Below are positions 49,510 through 60,472 of a stretch of 64,000 nt of DNA, piece after piece. The notes beneath the pieces were generated by a model. That model was not told the DNA's origin. It was given only the letters and a program-made list of their open reading frames with translations, and searched no databases. Position 1 is the stretch's first letter. Every line of letters starts with the position of its first letter. The stretch is from Hymenochaete sp. R1 (lineage: Eukaryota; Basidiomycota; Agaricomycetes; Hymenochaetales; Hymenochaetaceae), in NCBI GenBank assembly GCA_019400425.1, contig JAFREE010000051.1:79705-143704 (forward strand). Reading direction: 5' to 3'. A program made the translations under genes and the position numbers.

Positions 49510-50853
49510 ATGGATCGTAGGAGAGCACTAGCCCAGAGACAGGCTTCTTCAGAAGGTAGCGTCATCGGTCTTACTGTACCTCAGACCAACATTCTCACGA
49601 TTCTCATGATGACGTCTCTTGACCTAATCCGGCGACTTCTGACTCCATGTAGAGATTCAATGCTGGACTCATGCATCCACAAAACTAGCCTCGTGTCGAG
49701 ACACCTATAATAAAGCTTCGACGACTGAGACGCTGGCACGCGTTAATCGGTTGATGCTTGCTTGGCCGACGATGAGCAATGAAAATGGAGATTTCTTAGA
49801 GGCTCCGGCTACAATCAATGACACCTATAAGAAGTTGAAACCGGGACTTACTGACATCAAAGAAGCAGCCGAGACTGAAGTAAAGTAAGTAAGCTGCCAC
49901 ACTCGTAGTGTTTCTATTAGATTATAGCTACTTGTATCAGGTCTATCGACGAAGCCCTCGAAGCGTTATCTGTACTCATAGCTATCCGGAAGGCTCCCGA
50001 AACTCAAGCTGCGCAAGGTAAAGTGAAATCACGCTCATTAAACATTTTCTTAATAGCATTTTTAGACAAGCGGAATAAACGAAACAGGGGTTCGTCTCCT
50101 TCGTCAGCCTCGGGTTCACCAGCTCCGCCAACTATCAATAAAATTACTCTCAAACTTGACCGTTCCTCGGAAGGACCCTCGCCCTCACCACAACCTTTCA
50201 AAGGTGACGCTAAGTTGAGAAACAAGCACTTGGTGAAGCAATTACCTTTACATGAAGGTCGTAAGGTCGCGTTTCGCCCACCAACGGCGGAATCCGGCGA
50301 GAATACCTGGATACTGGCAGTAATTACTCGAAGCCTTCCCGAAAAGAACAAGTGAGTTTTAGCGCCTCGTTGCTATGTCGCGACTAAATATTCCTAGATA
50401 TGAAGTTCAAGATGCAGAACCCCAGGAAGACGGTCAACCCGGACAGTAAGTTTTTTCTTTCTTGAAAGGAGACAATCAGGTATCAATCCCATTCCGCAGG
50501 CGCTACCCAGCAACGCTCAAGTCTATGATACCTCTTCCTGATCCTGATGCACCATCGAATAGCCCCTCTCACCCTAATGCTTATACCTTGTTCAAGGCCG
50601 GTTCGACTGTGATGGCACTGTACCCAGATACGAGTTGCTTCTATCGAGCGGAGGTGACAGAAGTCATCCAGGCTCCGAGGGAGGGTAGGGTACGTGATTC
50701 ATCAACAGGCTACTCTTAGAACGACGTGACGCTGATGAGTTATTTCATTAGATGAGTGCGGGCAAACAAGCTTATCGGCTGCGCTTTGAAGACGATGACG
50801 ATCAAATACATACGGTTTCGGCACAATGGGTAGTCGATTGGCCGGGCTCGTGA
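49510..50853 (+). CDS. SGF29: Sgf29, SAGA complex tandem-Tudor subunit
   Basis: Sgf29 reads H3K4 methylation and directs the SAGA acetyltransferase to promoters. Seven exons: 49510-49555, 49653-49884, 49941-50017, 50066-50351, 50398-50445, 50500-50689 and 50752-50853, giving 326 aa. The N-terminal half is helical and charged. The C-terminal half is the SGF29 Tudor domain: EGRKVAFRPP, WILAVITRSLPEKNKYEVQDAEP, FKAGSTVMALYPDTSCFYRAEVTEV, and AYRLRFEDDDDQIHTVSAQWVVDWP at the very end. These are the family hallmarks. The first intron (97 nt) is longer than average. All joins keep frame. Confidence 0.93.
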
Positions 50854-51094
50854 TGACCTCTATCATCATTCATTCTAACTCTTATACTCTTGGTTATTCG
50901 GATCTGTATAACATTTTTTTCTTTCCTAACCCGTACATTTGAAGCAGCAATTGAGCAAACTTGGTTCGTCAGTTCGGTTTTTGGTTGATGCGATAAACCA
51001 CTGTCATGTGACCCTCGAACTGCTGTAAAAGGAAACACGTCTAGAATGCTGTCGAGCCTTCGTCATCATCATCATCTCGATCTTGTCATCCTTT

Positions 51095-51110
51095 TTCTGG
51101 AGACTTCGAG
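51095..51110 (+). promoter_or_regulatory. Candidate heat-shock element
   Basis: The string TTCtgGAGacTTCgaG follows the alternating nTTCnnGAAn pattern of an HSF site with one imperfect unit (GAG). It lies about 120 nt before the Hsp20 start, and a further CTAGAA half-site occurs near 51043. An HSF role fits the gene but is inferred. Confidence 0.45.
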
Positions 51111-51152
51111 CTCTCTGCTTCCACCACTTAACCACAAAATTATTTAAGTGCC

Positions 51153-51158
51153 TATAAA
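51153..51158 (+). promoter_or_regulatory. TATA box of the Hsp20 gene
   Basis: TATAAA lies 74 nt upstream of ATG 51232 and about 45 nt downstream of the candidate heat-shock element, the expected layout for an inducible fungal promoter. Confidence 0.55.
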
Positions 51159-51231
51159 CTCAACATTCCTCACTTGCACTTGAAACCTCGAAGATCTGCC
51201 ATCTTACACACTCCTCTCAGTCAGTCCTACA

Positions 51232-51947
51232 ATGTCTCTCGCTCGTCAATTTCTCCGAGAGTTCCGCCCTCTCTTCCGCATGCTCGAAGAACCCCTTGGC
51301 CCACCTTCATCCTACGCTCCGGCCTCCTACGCTCGACACACCAACACACCCTTCAGCATCTTCCACGACCCATTCTTCTCCGCCCCTGCCCTGAACGTTC
51401 CGGAAGTTGACCTCTCCGAAGAGGCGAACGCGTATGTCATCGAGGCGGCCGTTCCGGGCGTGAAGAAGGAGAATCTCGATTTGAAGATTGGAGATGGAGG
51501 GCAAAGTTTGACTATTAGCGGGAGAAAGGTTGGGGGTGCCCGTGAGGATACTCAGCGTTTGGCTGTTGGTGATAGCTCGGGGACGGAAGCTGCGGCTTCA
51601 TCTACGACTGGAAGACCATCCTCATCATCCGAAAGTAAGTAGATTCAATGTCGCCCTTTCCGTTTCATTCGAGCTTATGCTAATAAGATCCTGTTTCCTT
51701 AGACACCTCGGACTCCAACAATCTTACTACCACCTCTAACACCCTTTCGGACTCGAACTCAGACTCGGACTCCCGAGCACTGAGCAACGAACGATCCTTC
51801 TCCAGCTCCTCCGCGTTCTCGCGTACCATCTTCTTCCCTCAGCGCGTTGACGAAGCGGGTGTCGCTGCCAAGCTCGCGGATGGCGTGCTGACTGTGCGCG
51901 TACCCAAGGCGGAGGACAAGGGAAGCTTCAAGGTGAATATTGAGTAA
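51232..51947 (+). CDS. Small heat-shock protein (Hsp20/alpha-crystallin)
   Basis: An ATP-independent chaperone that holds unfolding proteins. Two exons (51232-51634, 51703-51947) give 215 aa. The start MSLARQFLREFRPLFRMLEEP is followed by VDLSEEANAYVIEAAVPGVKKENLDLKIGD and LTISGRKV, the first half of the alpha-crystallin domain. The second half is SRTIFFPQRVDEAGVAAKLADGVLTVRVPK. Between them lies an insertion of about 65-70 residues rich in Ser, Asp and Thr, which also contains the intron. Comparable inserts are known in some fungal Hsp30-type proteins. The conserved I-x-I tail motif is not obvious. Confidence 0.93.
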
Positions 51948-52790
51948 ATGGATGGATGGGGTGGTCGTTGTCAACGCTTTGCGATACGACGTGTCAGTGG
52001 TCGGGCGATGGACACTTCGACTCCTTTTGGAACCCCTTCGGAATTATATTGTACTGCTACTTTTCTTTTTCCTTTCCTTTCTTTTTTCTTCGGATCCTGT
52101 TGCGTCATATGATACTATCTTTAAATCCCCCCACTCCTGATTCCTGTTACTTCGCTGTCCCATCTCCCTCCTTCGCAAGACTAAATAACTCCGCCCTTCC
52201 GTTGTCTCACAACGACTCACATGGATGTAATACTATCAAGCTTTCTTAAAATAAAAATAAAAATCTTTTTCTGAATACTCTCCAATAGGAGGTTTGTCTT
52301 CCGACTCTATCCCCAACTCGTATAGTTGCAATTTGTACAGTAAATACCAAACCCCTTCAGACGAGTAGAACTAGACACAGCGAGTGTTCGAATCATACTT
52401 TCAGTTACTGCTCCATTTGGCTCGTAACGACCAAATTTAATGATTCACAGGGTGTAAATAAGAGCACTGGTAGTTTTGGTAATCTCAAGTTTAAATCGCA
52501 AAACAGACTAAAGAAACGGGGAGGAAAGAGGATGATGGACTCATTCGGCGGGTTGACTCGGGGAGCAGGCCCTCAGGCTGAAGACACGGGCATTCGGCAT
52601 TTATTTTAATAGTCAATATTAATAGAAGAGCGTCGATCCTACCTTCCCGGGCCCTCGCAATTGAGAGGGGGGCGAGCCGAAATAACAATTGCGCATCCCT
52701 GCTCCTTCCTTTCGTTTCCGACTCCCATTGATTTCGTCTTCTCTCTTTTATTATAACTTCTCTGAAGCTTGAGAGAACCATCCGCATGTA
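51948..52790. other. Intergenic region between Hsp20 and second hydrolase
   Basis: 843 bp with no supported gene. T-rich after the Hsp20 stop; minus-strand frames at 52491-52943 lack motifs. Confidence 0.4.
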
Positions 52791-54337
52791 ATGGACAAGA
52801 AGAGCAAGACGACACGAGTGTGGATACCGCACCCTTCTGCGACGGGCTGTAGGATCGCGGGTGACCTTGAGCAGGTCGAGCCTGGTGCACCGACGGAAGG
52901 GCGGAAGTTGGCGATTGTGCGTATACGCATAACAAATAGACACGTTTAATTTCAGCTAAAGCGGTTGAACAACCTACCCCCCACCCTCCCCCTTCTGCGG
53001 CCTTTCCTTCCCTTTCCTCCCACCGGACAAGATCTTACACGGAACTATGGGGTGAATAAAGCGAGAGATTGAATGACGTCATGTTGTTTGTGCTGTAGTG
53101 CTGAATCGAAGCTCTTTTTTTCGATTGTGATTTGACAGACATAAGGATTATTTATTCCAACGACGACTGGCACACGCACTTCCTTTAGACTCGTTCCGGT
53201 TTGATTTCAGGTGAGTTGAGCGCCGAGCCGGCGCCGACCCCAACCTCTCCGGTTCTCTGGGTCGCAGTACAGCCTGCGACCGAACCATTCAGCTGACAGC
53301 GCGAGGTTACCTCTTCTACCTGTCTACTTACTCCTACGGGGCTTTACACAGGGGAGCGCACGAGACTGGCGGGATATGGAAGATGAGCGGGCTAGACGAA
53401 GATTGGGAGGACATACGCGTCGTGGTTCAGTACCTGACGAAACAGCTCGGGTACACCATAGACCTCATCGTCGGACACTCGAGGGGGAGCATCATTGCCG
53501 CGAGGTGGTTGTGTACCGCTGAGGAGGCGAAGAATGTGCGGGGATACGTGAATGTTTCTGGGCGGTACCGTATGGAGGTGAGTGGTGGTGGGTCTCGTTC
53601 ATGATAGGGGGTGAAGGCTTTCTTGAGGGTGTTCGCTCGCTCACGGTGTTGGATGTGTATTTTCTCTCTTCAGCGCATGTATGGCAGGTCACCCTCCCGT
53701 CACTTTTAGCTGTCCGCAAAAAAGCCCTGCCATTTGCAGGTGCTTAAACCTGAACTCCTCTTTTTCTCCCTTTGTCTCGCATTCGAACAGATAACCTACC
53801 CAAATACCAAGCCTCGTTCGACGCTCACGGATTCTATGAATGGAAAGTGACGGTTGCAGGCAAACCTGTTGTTGGTCGGATCTACCCGCATGACATGGAA
53901 CGGTTCGCGTCGTGGGACTCGGCGCTCGTGGAGAGGGCATTTCCGGTGCATGTGCATGTATTGACGATCCATGGCCTGGCTGATAAGACTGTTCCTCCGT
54001 GAGTAGGGGGCTTCGCTTTGCTTCGTGTATGGTGAAGGATTGGGCTAATATCGAGTTGGTGCGTGTGTGTGCGTGGTAGATATGATGCGTTCATCCATGC
54101 ACGGATCTTTGGGTCGAGGCGGGGAGGGACGCATAATCTGCATATCATCGAGGATGCAGATCATAACCTCACTCAGGTGAGTGTATGCGGCGGCTACGAA
54201 TGCTTGTAGACTGAGCAGTGTGATAGCATCGGGATCAGGTGGTGCATACGGTGTTGGAGTGGTGGAAGGATTTAGAGGGCGAGCATCTTCGGACGGGGAT
54301 GTGGGATTCAGATAGATTGCAGAAGGGGAAGCTTTAG
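52791..54337 (+). CDS. Alpha/beta hydrolase (serine-hydrolase fold)
   Basis: A 285-residue cytosolic alpha/beta hydrolase of unknown substrate. Eight exons: 52791-52916, 53032-53051 (20 nt), 53139-53210, 53352-53577, 53674-53683 (10 nt), 53791-53998, 54080-54176 and 54239-54337. Motifs: LAIILHGTMGHKDYLFQRRLA (oxyanion HG, spread over three exons), FRFDFRGAHETGG, DLIVGHSRGS (nucleophile Ser), VNVSGRYRM, HGLADKTVP (acid) and EDADHNLT (His). The join of exon 5 to exon 6 gives RMYDNLPKYQ only if the intron starts with GC (53684-53685); a GT donor 3 nt further on breaks the frame. No signal peptide is seen. The gene lies alone between Hsp20 and the histone-fold gene. Confidence 0.82.
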
Positions 54338-55179
54338 ATGAGAACGGAGTGTAAGACTTTGTAGTGCATATGTGAGCTTGTAGTATTAGTTGTTGGCTTA
54401 TAGAACGAGTTTTGATTGTATGCGGTGCGGGAGGAGACTTCTGAATTGAGCGAGGGAGCGACGGGAGCGTCGACGCGTCTCGACTCGACTGGGGACTTGC
54501 AAAAAAGAAGGATCAAATTACAACAAGGGCATCAAACATCCATCCGGTGGATTGTAATCGTCTGTTGAAGCTCTATGTTGAAGCCTGAATGTACACGATG
54601 ATAGCAAAAGAAAGCATGAGCTGGATTTCGAGCGTGGAAATGGAGAGGGAGGTGTTCTGCTCGCCAGCTAGTCTGAGTGTCTTTCTCCTCTCAGCCTCTC
54701 TCACTGCCCATCTGTCGTCCTACACGTCCGGTTTTCCTCTCTTTTTCTCTACTAAAACTCCTTGACTATTCCCAGCTATGGCTGAATCAACTCTAGCCAT
54801 GAGAAAACGAGTCTAGAAGCATAAAGAAAAAATAAAAATAAAAATGGACGGATGGATGGATGACCTCTCCGCCTGCCCGCTCGACTGGCTGAACTGGCCG
54901 ACCTGTGTTGAGAGGTGAGGTCGTCGTCCAACCCTTCCCCTCCCTTTCTTCCCCTCCTCAGCCGCTCTCCCATCCCCCCTCCTTTCCCTCTCACCACCAC
55001 CACCCTCCCCCTCCATCCCCGCTCGCTCTTTTTCTCTGCCTCCCTTGTCCTCGTCGTCGTCCACACACGCATCGACAGCAGCCTCCATCCGCCACACTCT
55101 CACCAACGCCTCCTTTTCTGCTCGCTTTGCCACCGCTTTTGTCCCATCCGCTTCTTTTCCACCCAACCCACACACGCCT
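54338..55179. other. Intergenic region, strongly C/T-rich towards its end
   Basis: 842 bp without a supported gene. It includes a (GGAT)n run near 54845-54862 and, from about 54935 to 55180, a heavily pyrimidine-rich leader before the histone-fold gene. A minus-strand open frame across this part is Arg/Gly/Glu-rich and is an echo of that composition. Confidence 0.45.
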
Positions 55180-57202
55180 ATGCCTCGCATCACAATCCTC
55201 CCTGCCTCATCCTCAGTCTCATTAACATCCAAATCTGGCCGTCCTCCATCCATCTCAGCTCCGTCTGCAAAACCTAGCTCATCCAGAGTTGTACATTTAC
55301 CCAACGGTAGCGAGTATGACAGCAACGAGGACACGGAAGAAGTAGACGAACTAGAAAGTGTCTCTGATGAGGAGGATGATGGTGATGACGCCGACGCCGA
55401 CGAGCTAGACCAGCAGCACCATAAACACAAATCACAATGGCTCTCCTCTCCTACCGTATCTGCTTCTGCGTCTGCAAGTAACCATCCCGACGCCGAACCT
55501 CCCAAACCAAAAAAGCAGCGCCCGAAGCCGGCCACAACACGCACTCCCGGTCAAACCATGGTCCCCGTCTCCCGCATCGAATCCATTGTCCAGCAGGATC
55601 GTACGTCTATTTTTTCAATGTTCGCGCCTCCGGTTCCATGTATGCTCACGCCCATCGAAATTCTTTTAGCATCAAATGGGGTTCAGTCCAAGGAGGCGTT
55701 ATACATCATTGCTCTTGCGACGGTATGCCCTCTCCTTTGTCTCCTCCGTATACCTTCTCGTCCGGGCGTATCGTTCATGACCTTTGCATTCTAGGAGGAA
55801 TTCATTCGCCACATCACTCGCGTGTCTCATTCAAGATCTAACTACGACAAACGTAGCCTCACTACCTTCAACGATTTTGGTAAGTTCCTCTCAGCTTCCG
55901 TAGTCTATTTCCTACTATGATGTCTGACGTTCCTGCAGCCGACACTGCATTCTACTTCGAAGAGTACAACTTCCTCAAAGGTTCGTCGTCAAAGTTATTG
56001 CTCAACACAGTGTCATCCCTGACACGCGCTCCCCCTGATCAATAGACATGATACCTCGTCCCATGCCGCTTTCAAAGGCTCTGGAGCAGCGCAAGCAAAT
56101 AATGGAGAAACGGGAGGCTCTCTTGAACGGAGCAGAAGCTACGCCGTATGTACCCAACATCCCCTCGTCATCAAAGCGGACTGCCTCGGGCACCGGAGGA
56201 TCATCCTCAGCAAAGAGGAGGCCGTCCAAAGCCAGCGCAAGCGCGAACGGTAGAAGCGAGAGCAAAAAGGCGCGCACGGCGAGCACTGCAAGCTCGGACG
56301 TTGCGACGAAACGGAGCGAGAGGGTACGGCGCCGCTCGAAGTTGGTGCCCGACCCTGTCGCCACTACCGAGGTCGAGTTAGAAGAGAGCGCGAGCGCGCA
56401 TGGCAGTGAACTTGGGCTTTTAGCTACGGGTGAACCGACGCGGAGCGTGAAGATTAAGATTAAAGCGAGGTCGTCTGCGACTCCTGCGTCGGGCGGTACG
56501 GCGACGCCTCCGCCACCTCCACGACAAGGCTCGTATTCTTCGACGCTGGAGCTCGTCGAGCCGGACAAGATGAAACCGGGAGAGCCACCGATACTCGAGC
56601 TTGGGCCACGAATTGAACCTAGTACATTCGTGATGGAGGAAGTGGACCAGCCGAAGAGCCGGAAGAGAAAACCGTTGTCGGGGCCTGCGGGGATAGAGGA
56701 GCCGAAGGATGGGAAGGAGAGCCATCTCGAGCTTGAGAAGAAGATGGAGACTACGAAGATTACGGACTGCAGCTCGCCGTCGTTGACACCTCCGCCGCCT
56801 GAGGTGACGGCGAACCCACGCAAACGACCGCCGAGCACGATCCTCGAAGTCGACACCACTATTGCAGCCGCCAACAATCAAGTACAACAACAGTCACAGC
56901 AGCAACAGCAGAATCGTCCGAGTAAAAACGGACGAATGCCTCCCCCTCCTACGCCCACCGAAGCCGAATTACTTGCAAAGAAGCGGATGAAGCTGGAGGT
57001 CCCAACGGAGCGGAAGAGGGCGAAGAGCGGGAGCGGGAGTCCAATCGCGACCGCCTCGAACATGAACGCGGCGAGTCGGAAGAACGCGCACATCTACGAC
57101 GCGGAGGGGAATAATGTGAGCGGGAGGGAGCCGCATGTGGATTTTAGAGATGCGTTGAAGGGGCATGGGCGAACGATTTATTCTGCGAGGAAGGTTACTT
57201 GA
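55180..57202 (+). CDS. Histone-fold protein (CBF/NF-YC type) with long disordered tail
   Basis: Five exons (55180-55600, 55670-55722, 55795-55879, 55939-55980, 56046-57202) give 585 aa. After an acidic Ser-rich start, the segment MVPVSRIESIVQQD, SKEALYIIALATEEFIRHI and TFNDFADTAFYFEEYNFLKDMIP forms a histone fold with the sequence style of NF-YC, Dpb3/CHRAC and related subunits. The remaining about 380 residues are low-complexity, with basic clusters and a Gln-rich run (QQQSQQQQQ). The fold suggests a DNA-bound heterodimer subunit; I cannot say whether it belongs to the polymerase epsilon/CHRAC complex or to a transcription factor. ATG 55180 is the first in-frame ATG. Confidence 0.8.
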
Positions 57203-57682
57203 AGACGACGGATGTTCGTTTGACGAGGTGGGGTTTCTTTTCGTTTTCGTTTTCGTTTTCTCAATGTTTCTTTCGTCGTTGTTGTTCGTTTTGTTTCGCC
57301 ATGAACCCAAGCCATCCACCACCATGCAATTGCATTTTTCTTTCCTTTTTTTCTAAATGAGACATTTTGTTTTTTGAAAAAGGCGTAGGAGCTGCCACTG
57401 TGGCTCGCTCTCACCCTCTCTCATTTTGTTCCCCGTCTTTATTTATTATTGAAATCCAAGCGCTCTCGAGTCTACGCGATCCGCGTTTAGATCCTATTTC
57501 GACGAAAGCATGAGAAATATTGAAATAATATACAGGGCCGGGGGGTGGTGTCATCAACATCGGCATTTGAACCTAAGCCAGCGAGCGTCGATTACCATTC
57601 CATTAATATTAATATTCCCATCCCGCTATCTCTCCCTAAGCTTCAGAACTGAGAGAACTCCTTCGTTCTCCCCACCACCACC
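57203..57682. other. Intergenic region before the first oxygenase
   Basis: 480 bp. It contains a (TTTTCG)n run at about 57237-57261 and A/T-rich sequence near 57600. No gene seen. Confidence 0.4.
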
Positions 57683-60472
57683 ATGTCCTCCCCTCCCGCT
57701 ACCTCCACCTCCACCTCCACCTCCACCTTTCCAACAACAAACACGAACACATCATACACCCTCCGGCGCGGGACGCTCCCCATCATCGACCCGTCCCCCT
57801 TCTTCCATCCGGCGGGGGCACACCACAGAGGCCACAACGGCGGGAGACAGTCGACGGCGGCGGCGGTGCATGGGGCGTGTCTGACGTATGGGTTCTTTTA
57901 TTTGGATTTGTCTGGGTTGGGTGGGGGTGAGGGAGGTGGGGAAGGAGGGTTTGAGGATGGGGAGATGGAGGAGTTGGCGGAGTTTGCGAGGTGAGTGAGT
58001 GGATGGACGGTGATGGTTGATGGTGACGGTTGGTTGGGTGTATGCGCGTACTGATTCTTTTTTCTCCCTTTCGGTTTGAAACCTTTCTTATTCATCTGTA
58101 ATTTTTTATTTTGGGATGTGGGTGCGCATAACTTAGGAAGTTCTTCTCGTTGCCTCAGGAGGAAAAGAACAGGATTGGGTTGCAGAACCAGGATGGCGCT
58201 CGTGGTACGTCCCCCTCTCCCTTTTTCTTCTTCTTTTTGTGTTGTTCGTTCATGTTACGTTCTGCTACGTCATGCTATGTTCGCTGGCTGGGATATATGA
58301 TCACCGTCATCGTCTCGCTTACCTACCTCGCAAAACTCGCCGTATCATATCGATCATCCTCTCTTACTCCTCTCGTACCAACTTGAACATTCTTCCACCA
58401 GGCTACCAACGCCTCCAAGAAAACATCACAAACGGCAAGGCCGACAACCACGAAGCCATTGACTTCTACGCCCCCGCCCCCAACGGCGCGGTGCCCGACA
58501 AGTCGAAACTCCTGCATGGCGAGAACCAGTGGCCGGACGAGGCGCTCGTCCCTGGGTTTCGGGCGAAGTATGAGGGGTGGATCGGGAAGATGAAGAGGTT
58601 GGGGATGGTTGTGATGGAAGCGTGAGTGTTGAAGAGCCTCTGTTTTTCTTGTAAAAAAAACCGCGGGTTGGGTTGAACGATTGGCTGATAAATCGATTTG
58701 CTGCGTCTTGGGATAGGATGGCTATGGGTTTGGGAATGACGGACGCCGAATGGGAGGATCTGAAGAGTAAGGTTGACGATTCGTTCTGGGTCATGCGCAT
58801 TATTGGTGAGTAAAGGTCATTTTGACGATGGCGCCGAGAGGCTTCTGACAGTACATTTATGGAACACCAATCTGTGTTCGTATTGCGATAGGATACCCGC
58901 CGCTGCCAAACGCCTATGATGGGTATTCTTGCGGGGCGCACAAGTAAGTTTCCGTGGTTTCCACGATGATTTGAACAAATGTTGACATTGTATGTACAGA
59001 GACTACGGGTGCTTAACGTACGCGGACTGGGCTCATGCACCAGTAGATCCCGCCTAACCAAAAGAAACCCCAATCCCTCAGCTTCCTCTACGCAGATCCG
59101 ACCCCGAACGCCCTCCAAGTCTTCCTCCCCCAGCACGGCATCCTCGATGATGCAGCCACCTCACCCGTCCCCTCCAACTCAAGCGCGAACCTTGCCCCGA
59201 GTGCCGCGTCGAGCCTCCTCACGCAGACCAATGTCGAGCGGAATGACTTACACGTCAAGTCTGGAGACTCGGATGCGGGTGCGGAGTTGAAGGTGGAGGG
59301 CGGACAGGAGGGCATGTGGGTTAGTGCGGACCCGATACCGGGGTGTGTGGTGTGTAATATTGGGGAAAGTAAGTGTTTTTTCGTGTGTTTTGGGTTGGTC
59401 GACGTTGTGTGATGGGCTTATGGGCGTGTTTCAGTGTGGGAGATTTGGACAAATGGGTTGTATAAGAGTACCTTGCATCGAGTGGTCCATCACGGGTCGA
59501 ACTATCGGTGAGTATCTTTTAACTTTCCTGTCTTTGGATTTATCAATTCTAATCTGTTCTTTAGCGTCTCGTAAGTGAATGTATATTGTACCAACATACA
59601 TCTACTAAACTCCCTGTCCCAGAATTCCCTTTTTCTTTGAACCCAACTTTAACGCCCACGTTGCCCCTCTGCCCGCCGCCATCCGCCTCCAAAAGGACTC
59701 CATTCAACCCGCCTATGCCTACACCCCAACCCCGCACTCCCACACAAATCCGCATACCCCGCACTCCCCCCATTCACACCACCAATACCCGCAAGGTCCC
59801 GCAGACATGCTCGTCCAACGCCTCAAAGAGCTCTCCACGTCTGGCAGGTCCAGCCCCCAACCTGGTTTCGGGCCGAACGCGCACAAACACCCGCACGCGA
59901 GTATCGCGAACCGCATACACATCTCGGGCTCCTCGAGCGTCGCGAGCGCCCGCTCGAACCCTTCCTACCCTCTGCACCCATCCAATCCAATCCCAACCTC
60001 AGGAGGCTCGGAGACCTCCGAGACGTCGTCGAAGCGGTCGTCGACGAGAAGCGATGGGGAGCGCGACTTCTCTGTTGGCGGGAGCGTGGACGGTAGCACC
60101 GGAGCCGGAGACTCGGACATGGAGTCAGACAAGGCGACAGCGGGGTGGGGAAGCATCCGGAGCGGGTCGATGTCCGTAACTTCGAGCGAACCAGAGACGG
60201 GCGGGAGCCCAATCACGCCACAGACGCCTGCATCGAATTTCCTACCTTCGATCCCTGCGTTGAGCGTCGTTAGTCCTGGAGCTGACGTTGACGTTGGCGC
60301 GAAACGCGCACAGGCGATTGGAAAGGACGTCGCGTCTGGGGCTGAGACGCAGACGGATGTGGTGCATACACCGTTGAGTGTGGAGTACCGATACGCGCCG
60401 GTTGTGTATGGGGAGTTTTTGCTAGGAAAGGTGTCGGGGAACTTTGTAGGTGGGAAGAAAGAGCGGTACTGA
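57683..60472 (+). CDS. 2-oxoglutarate/Fe(II) oxygenase (isopenicillin N synthase-like), copy 1
   Basis: A non-haem iron dioxygenase of unknown substrate, 656 aa. Ten exons: 57683-57990, 58137-58204, 58402-58621, 58717-58805, 58892-58943, 59000-59017 (18 nt), 59082-59368, 59435-59507, 59565-59570 (6 nt) and 59623-60472. Motifs: LPIIDPSPF, ACLTYGFFYLDL, KFFSLPQEEKNRI, GYQRLQENI, then CGAHKDYGCLT with iron ligands His245 and Asp247, MWVSADPIPGCVVCNIGE, STLHRVVHHG (distal His) and YRVSIPFFFEPNF with the RxS 2-oxoglutarate site. About 230 low-complexity residues are inserted (about 398-626) before the final APVVYGEFLLGKV; the paralogue lacks them. The start codon precedes a Ser/Thr repeat (TSTSTST). 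Confidence 0.9.
57706..57732 (+). repeat. (CCACCT)n coding microsatellite
   Basis: A CCACCT repeat within exon 1 of the first oxygenase encodes alternating Ser and Thr. It is probably variable in length between strains. Confidence 0.75.

Larger units (their letters stand above)
50854..51231. other. Intergenic region before the Hsp20 gene
   Basis: 378 bp. It carries the promoter elements of the heat-shock gene annotated separately and the Sgf29 3' flank. Confidence 0.5.

Noticed and set aside
54813..55544. 243-codon minus-strand open frame
   Set aside because: It overlaps exon 1 and the C/T-rich leader of the histone-fold gene; the Gly/Glu/Arg-rich translation lacks motifs.
56002..56877. 291-codon minus-strand open frame
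   Set aside because: It is antisense to the disordered tail of the histone-fold gene; its Ser/Arg/Leu-rich translation is an echo of biased codons.
59586..60179. 197-codon frame rich in Pro/Thr/Arg overlapping oxygenase copy 1
   Set aside because: The other frame continues from SIPFFFEP to the conserved C-terminal PVVYGEFL, so this is an out-of-frame shadow.
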